From Acidobacteriota bacterium (GTDB taxonomy: Bacteria; Acidobacteriota; UBA6911), in the NCBI GenBank assembly GCA_012719455.1, contig JAAYAJ010000042.1, forward strand, positions 1 through 39,571: DNA of 39,571 nucleotides, given 5' to 3'. The position numbers and the translations under genes were made by a program. The notes below the pieces were generated by a model that ran no database searches, was not told the DNA's origin, and saw nothing but the letters and a program-made list of their open reading frames with translations. Positions 35,908 through 39,571 of the stretch are shown in pieces (the first letter of the stretch is position 1; the number at the start of each line of letters is the position of its first letter).

Positions 35908-35918
35908 GGATGACCTCC

Positions 35919-36275
35919 CTACCCTTCCTCGATATCCTTGCCCTTGATGGTGATGCTGACGTGTTGGTAGTGCCGCTGCTGTCGGTATGCCCGGCCCATG
36001 GGCGCCGGCCGCACCCTGCGTCGCCACTTCGTCGGCCCGGTATCCACAACCGCGCGATGCACGATGAAGCTGTCCACGTCGGCGGCCGCATTTTTCTCCT
36101 TCGCGTTGGCTACGGCGGAGAGCAATACCTTCATGATCGGCTTGGCCGCCCGCTTGTTGGTGAAACGAAGTATGGCCAGCGCATCCTGGACATTTCTGCC
36201 GCGGATAAGGTCTATGACCAAGCGGGCTTTCTGGGGCGATCCCCTCAAGTATTTGCCTTTAGCAATAGCTTCCAT
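35919..36275 (-). CDS. rplV: 50S ribosomal protein L22
   Basis: This 118-residue protein has [38 protein letters not shown] and the tunnel-loop region [20 protein letters not shown] with a C-terminal HVSITIKG strand. Its loop lines the exit tunnel where macrolides bind. A 150-base gap separates it from rpsS, unusually long for this operon. Confidence 0.97.
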   Translation of the reverse strand: MEAIAKGKYLRGSPQKARLVIDLIRGRNVQDALAILRFTNKRAAKPIMKVLLSAVANAKEKNAAADVDSFIVHRAVVDTGPTKWRRRVRPAPMGRAYRQQRHYQHVSITIKGKDIEEG

Positions 36276-36425
36276 AGTAGTAAACCGGGCAGTCCGGACG
36301 CACCGTCGGAATGTTCCGCCGACATTCGGTTCGCCCTGGATCCGCCTCCTTCCTCCCGTATGGTGACTGCTCTGTACTCCATCCGGCCAGCCTGCGGCCC
36401 GTACGCGCCGGGCCCGACCCGCCCA
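36276..36425. other. Unusually long gap within the S10 operon
   Basis: This is 150 bases between rpsS and rplV, where most neighbours are 0-50 bases apart. The minus strand carries a purine-rich GGAGG-like stretch about 70 bases before the rplV ATG but no convincing gene. It might hold an RNA structure or an internal promoter; I see no clear sign of either. Confidence 0.4.
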
Positions 36426-36713
36426 CTACCTCACCGAGGTGGTCTTTTCCGAGGCCTTGGTGGTGTGCCCCTTGAACACGCGCGTAGGGGCGAATTCCCC
36501 GAGCTTGTGGCTGACCATATTCTCGGAAATATAAATGGGAATGAACTTCTTGCCGTTGTGCACGGCCATCGTCATACCGACCATTTCCGGAGTGATCGTA
36601 GAGCGCCGGGACCAGGTCTTGATAACCGTCCGGCTGTCCGAGCCGGCCAAAGCTCTCACTTTAGTGAGCAAATGCTCGTCGACAAAAGGGCCTTTTTTGA
36701 CTGATCTGGTCAT
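36426..36713 (-). CDS. rpsS: 30S ribosomal protein S19
   Basis: This 95-residue protein matches S19 throughout: [58 protein letters not shown] and [13 protein letters not shown], with a short tail. S19 forms a head complex with S13 near the A site. It starts 8 bases after rplB. Confidence 0.98.
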   Translation of the reverse strand: MTRSVKKGPFVDEHLLTKVRALAGSDSRTVIKTWSRRSTITPEMVGMTMAVHNGKKFIPIYISENMVSHKLGEFAPTRVFKGHTTKASEKTTSVR

Positions 36714-36721
36714 GCTGCTCC

Positions 36722-37549
36722 CTATTTACCCCGGCGCTTGATGATAAAGCGCTGGGTGCGTTTATTGTTCCGGGTTTTGTAACCTTTCGTGGGCTGCCCC
36801 CATGGACTGACCGGGTGCCGGCCTCCCGAGGTCTTCCCTTCCCCTCCGCCATGCGGGTGATCGATCGGGTTCATCACCACCCCGCGGACCGTGGGTCGCC
36901 GGCCCAGCCAACGGGATCGTCCCGCCTTGCCGATGGAAACGTTTTCGTGGTTCAGGTTCCCCACCTGCCCGATGGTCGCGTAGCACTCCAGGTGCACCAT
37001 CCGGGTCTCCCCGGAGGGCATCTTGATCTGCGCGTATCCCGCTTCCTTGGCCAGCAGCTGGCCCGCCGCTCCCGCCGAGCGCGCCATCTGTCCCCCCTTG
37101 CCCCTGCGGAGCTCGATGTTGTGGATCATCGTGCCCAGGGGGATGCTCTTCAGGGGAAGGGAGTTGCCCACCAGGATGTCGGCGCCCTCTCCCGCGATCA
37201 CCGAGCTCCCCACCTCCAGGCCGTCCGGAGCGAGGATGTACCGCTTTTCCCCGTCGGCGTAGGCCAGCAGCGCGATCGTCGCGGAGCGGTTGGGATCGTA
37301 TTCAAGCGCCACCACCTTCGCGGGGATATCCCGCTTGTCGCGCTTGAAATCGATGATGCGGTAGATCCTCTTGTGCCCGCCGCCCCGGTGCCGGATCGTC
37401 ATCCGCCCCTTGTTGTTACGCCCGGAGATGCGATGCCGCCCTTCCGTCAGGCTCTTGAGCGGCCGCTTGGTCGAAAGCTTGCTCTTGTCGAGGCTCGTCT
37501 TGAACCGCACCGCGGGTGAAGTGGGATTGTATGTCTTTATGGCAGCCAT
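36722..37549 (-). CDS. rplB: 50S ribosomal protein L2
   Basis: This 275-residue protein, essential for subunit association and peptidyl transfer, has the expected order: [33 protein letters not shown] and [17 protein letters not shown]. The C-terminal signature [20 protein letters not shown] contains the conserved His thought to lie near the catalytic centre. The basic tail ends IIKRRGK. Confidence 0.98.
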   Translation of the reverse strand: MAAIKTYNPTSPAVRFKTSLDKSKLSTKRPLKSLTEGRHRISGRNNKGRMTIRHRGGGHKRIYRIIDFKRDKRDIPAKVVALEYDPNRSATIALLAYADGEKRYILAPDGLEVGSSVIAGEGADILVGNSLPLKSIPLGTMIHNIELRRGKGGQMARSAGAAGQLLAKEAGYAQIKMPSGETRMVHLECYATIGQVGNLNHENVSIGKAGRSRWLGRRPTVRGVVMNPIDHPHGGGEGKTSGGRHPVSPWGQPTKGYKTRNNKRTQRFIIKRRGK

Positions 37550-37570
37550 GATTTTAGCCTAGCTCCTGCG

Positions 37571-37864
37571 TTATGCCGTCTCGGAAAATTCGATCATCTT
37601 TTCGCCCGCCTTGAGCGTGACGTAAGCCTTCTTCCAGTCCGACCGCCGCCCGACAAAGCGCCCCTGGCGCCGTTTCTTGCCGTGGAAGTTGGCCGTGCGC
37701 ACGCTCTCGACCTTCACCTTGAAGATCTTCTCGACGGCGTCCCGGATCTCGATCTTGTTGGCGTCCCGCAAAACCCGAAACGCCACCGTGCGAAAGTTTT
37801 CCTTCAGCAGGGTGCTCTTCTCCGTAATAACGGGGAGCTGCAGTACGTATTCTCTCCGGTTCAT
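37571..37864 (-). CDS. rplW: 50S ribosomal protein L23
   Basis: The protein has 97 residues from ATG 37864, which overlaps the rplD stop by 4 bases (ATGA). It reads LQLPVITEKSTLLKENF, then FRVLRDANKIEIRDAVEKIF and KVESVRTANFHGKKRRQGRF. L23 is the docking site for trigger factor and SRP at the exit tunnel. Confidence 0.96.
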   Translation of the reverse strand: MNRREYVLQLPVITEKSTLLKENFRTVAFRVLRDANKIEIRDAVEKIFKVKVESVRTANFHGKKRRQGRFVGRRSDWKKAYVTLKAGEKMIEFSETA

Positions 37865-38487
37865 CGGCTCAGTACCTCCTGGACCTTGAGGATGGATTCC
37901 TTGGAAAAGAGCAGCACGTTGCTGTTGACCACATCGTAGATGTTCACCCCCGTCCCGGGGACCAGCTTGACTCCGGGAAGGTTCCGCAGCGCCAGCATCA
38001 GGTTGCGGTCCCCGCTCGAATCGACAACCAGGATCCTCCCGGTAAAACCAAAGCCCTGGAGGATCTTGACAAACTCCTTCGTCTTGGGCCCCTCGAGCGG
38101 CATCGATTCGACCACCGTCAGGGAATTTCCGCGCAGCTTGGCCGACAGCGCCGAGCGCATCGCCCCGCGCAGTTTCTTGCGCGGAAAGCGGTAGCCGTAG
38201 TCCCTGGGCTTCGGTCCGTGGACCGTTCCGCCGTGCCGCCACAGGGGGCTGCGGGCGCTGCCGATGCGGGCGCGTCCGGTACCCTTCTGCCGCCACAGCT
38301 TCTTCCCGCTCCCTCTTACCTCGCCGCGAACCTTGGTGCTGGCCGTCCCGGCACGCAGGGAGTCGTTGTAGTGCTTCACCGCCTCCCAGATGAGGGGCTG
38401 ATTGAATTCGGCCTTGAACACCTCGTCGGAAAGCTCGATCTTTCCGACCACCTCATTGGCAAGGTTTTTAACCTCGATTTCCGCCAT
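37861..38487 (-). CDS. rplD: 50S ribosomal protein L4
   Basis: This 208-residue protein starts at ATG 38487 (MAEIEVKNLANEVV) with GAGAGG 6 bases upstream; a TTG two codons earlier is less likely. The long extended loop GSGKKLWRQKGTGRARIGSA with RSPLWRHGGTVHGPKPRDY reaches the exit tunnel. The globular domain has VVESMPLEGPKTKEFVKIL. In E. coli L4 represses the S10 operon; its leader would lie beyond the window edge. Confidence 0.97.
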   Translation of the reverse strand: MAEIEVKNLANEVVGKIELSDEVFKAEFNQPLIWEAVKHYNDSLRAGTASTKVRGEVRGSGKKLWRQKGTGRARIGSARSPLWRHGGTVHGPKPRDYGYRFPRKKLRGAMRSALSAKLRGNSLTVVESMPLEGPKTKEFVKILQGFGFTGRILVVDSSGDRNLMLALRNLPGVKLVPGTGVNIYDVVNSNVLLFSKESILKVQEVLSR

Positions 38488-38548
38488 TACCAACCTCTCG
38501 AATTTCGAATGCCGCCCGGCCCCCGGTGGGCCGGCGATCCGCCCGTCC

Positions 38549-39178
38549 TTAAGCCTTCCTGATTACGACGTAGCCGCCGTTGCGGCCCGGCACGGCCCCC
38601 TTCACCAGAAGGAGATTGTCCTGCTCCTCGACCCGCACGACCCGGAGATTCTGGACCGTCACCCTTTCGCTCCCCATGTGGCCCGCGGCGAGCTTCCCCG
38701 GAAAGATCCGGCCGGGGTAGGCGCTGGCCCCGATCGACCCGGGAGCGCGGTGAAACATGGAACCGTGGCTCCCGAAACCACCGCCGAAATGGTGGCGCTT
38801 GATCACGCCGGCGAAACCCTTCCCCTTGCTGGTCCCCCAGATGTCCACCTTGTCGTTCGCCCGGAAGACCTGGCCGACGAGGATCTGCGTCCCTACCTTC
38901 GGCGCCTCCTCGGCGCCCGCGGACCGGAACTCCTTCAGGACGCGGCAGGGCGGCACCTCCGCCTTCTTGAAGTGCCCGCCGCGGGGTTTATTCACCCGGG
39001 AAGGGCGTATGAATTCGACCAGGCCCAGCTGGAGCGCTTCGTAGCCGTCGGAATCCTTCGTTTTGGCCTGAACCACGACGCAGGGGCCGGCCTTGATCAC
39101 CGTGACCGGGACCACGACCCCGTTCTCGTCGAACACCTGGGTCATGCCCATCTTAATTCCAATCAGTCCATCAACCAT
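38549..39178 (-). CDS. rplC: 50S ribosomal protein L3
   Basis: This 209-residue protein begins [19 protein letters not shown]. It has the signature [20 protein letters not shown] with [20 protein letters not shown] and [12 protein letters not shown]-type residues ([18 protein letters not shown]). L3 reaches the peptidyl transferase centre. It lies between rpsJ and rplD; 82 bases separate it from rpsJ. Confidence 0.98.
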   Translation of the reverse strand: MVDGLIGIKMGMTQVFDENGVVVPVTVIKAGPCVVVQAKTKDSDGYEALQLGLVEFIRPSRVNKPRGGHFKKAEVPPCRVLKEFRSAGAEEAPKVGTQILVGQVFRANDKVDIWGTSKGKGFAGVIKRHHFGGGFGSHGSMFHRAPGSIGASAYPGRIFPGKLAAGHMGSERVTVQNLRVVRVEEQDNLLLVKGAVPGRNGGYVVIRKA

Positions 39179-39260
39179 AATCGCACCCGGTTAGATTTCG
39201 GCGGAAAGCAGGCGGCTGTTTTCCGCCCCGCAGCCTCCCCGTTCGTTATCACGCAATGTC

Positions 39261-39571
39261 CTACTTGTGGTCCGTGCCGAAGGCCTTTATCTCGACGTCG
39301 ATGGCCGCGGGCAGATCCAGCTTCATGAGAGCGTCCACGGTCTGCGGCGTGGGCTCGAGAATATCCACCAGCCGCTTGTGCGTCCGGATCTCGAACTGCT
39401 CCCGGGACTTCTTGTCCACGTGGGGCGAGCGCAAAACGCAGAACTTGTTCTTGACCGTGGGCAGGGGAATCGGCCCGGAAACACGGGAACCGGTCCGCTT
39501 TGCGATATCCACGATCTCAGAGGTGGACTGGTCCAGCACCCTGTAGTCGTAAGCCTTCAGCCTGATTCTTA
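39261..39571 (-). CDS. rpsJ: 30S ribosomal protein S10, partial
   Basis: The gene runs off the right edge of the window. The frame reads [20 protein letters not shown] back to the last base, so the true start lies just beyond 39571, probably a few codons away given the ~102-residue family length. [40 protein letters not shown] and [13 protein letters not shown] are diagnostic. Besides its ribosomal role S10 (NusE) acts in transcription antitermination. Confidence 0.97.
   Translation of the reverse strand, partial: RIRLKAYDYRVLDQSTSEIVDIAKRTGSRVSGPIPLPTVKNKFCVLRSPHVDKKSREQFEIRTHKRLVDILEPTPQTVDALMKLDLPAAIDVEIKAFGTDHK

Overview
The window is a 39.6 kb GC-rich stretch of bacterial chromosome, most likely from a member of the Acidobacteriota. 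Three things point that way: the tail of a large TonB-dependent receptor of the type abundant in that phylum, the mixed set of housekeeping genes, and several genes with GTG or TTG starts. The phylum call is an inference from gene content; there is no rRNA gene here to test it. Almost everything from about 2.9 kb onward is on the minus strand, and it ends in the large conserved ribosomal-protein cluster.

Region by region. (1) 1-2946, plus strand: the C-terminal end of a TonB-dependent receptor followed by a strong terminator, a secreted esterase with an octapeptide-repeat linker, and an ElyC/YdcF-type membrane protein. (2) 2952-6347, minus: lysC (aspartate kinase), aguB and aguA; the last two convert agmatine to putrescine and overlap by 4 bp. 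(3) 6516-9808, plus: a metallo-beta-lactamase-fold hydrolase, then two genes in a row whose products carry twin-arginine signals, a sugar-isomerase-like protein and a cupin-like protein. (4) 9845-12070, minus: a conserved protein of unknown function, then a visibly AT-richer patch of small orphan genes (one with a DUF4375-like domain, one broken by an in-frame stop). (5) 12465-15570, minus: der, an HU/IHF gene, a MerR-type regulator gene, tRNA-Pro(GGG), surE and tRNA-Pro(CGG), closely packed. (6) 15695-23626, mostly minus: a lipid kinase, an outer-membrane-like protein, an M23-family peptidase with an altered metal motif, coaD, rsmD and recG. Two plus-strand genes lie among these, an ECF-like sigma factor between coaD and rsmD and a lipoprotein after recG. 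(7) 23636-39571, minus: ribA downstream of the classical S10-spc-alpha cluster. In transcription order this runs rpsJ (cut by the window edge), rplC, rplD, rplW, rplB, rpsS, rplV, rpsC, rplP, rpmC, rpsQ, rplN, rplX, rplE, rpsN, rpsH, rplF, rplR, rpsE, rpmD, rplO, secY, adk, infA, rpmJ, rpsM, rpsK, rpsD, rpoA, rplQ.

The ribosomal genes form one co-directional unit supplying ribosomal subunits, the core of the protein translocase, adenylate kinase, IF-1 and the RNA polymerase alpha subunit. They overlap or sit within short gaps, and many have clear Shine-Dalgarno sequences. Several (rpsC, rpsN, adk, rpsE, rpsD, rpsM) start at GTG or TTG. The usual map gene between adk and infA is absent.

I did not find a clear new multi-gene system. 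The parts most worth a second look are the pair of Tat-exported enzymes-like proteins at 7.6-9.8 kb, the AT-rich patch at 10.8-12.1 kb, the conserved unknown gene at 9845-10612, and the M23 protein lacking the second His of its HxH motif. No CRISPR array, complete insertion sequence or rRNA gene was seen.
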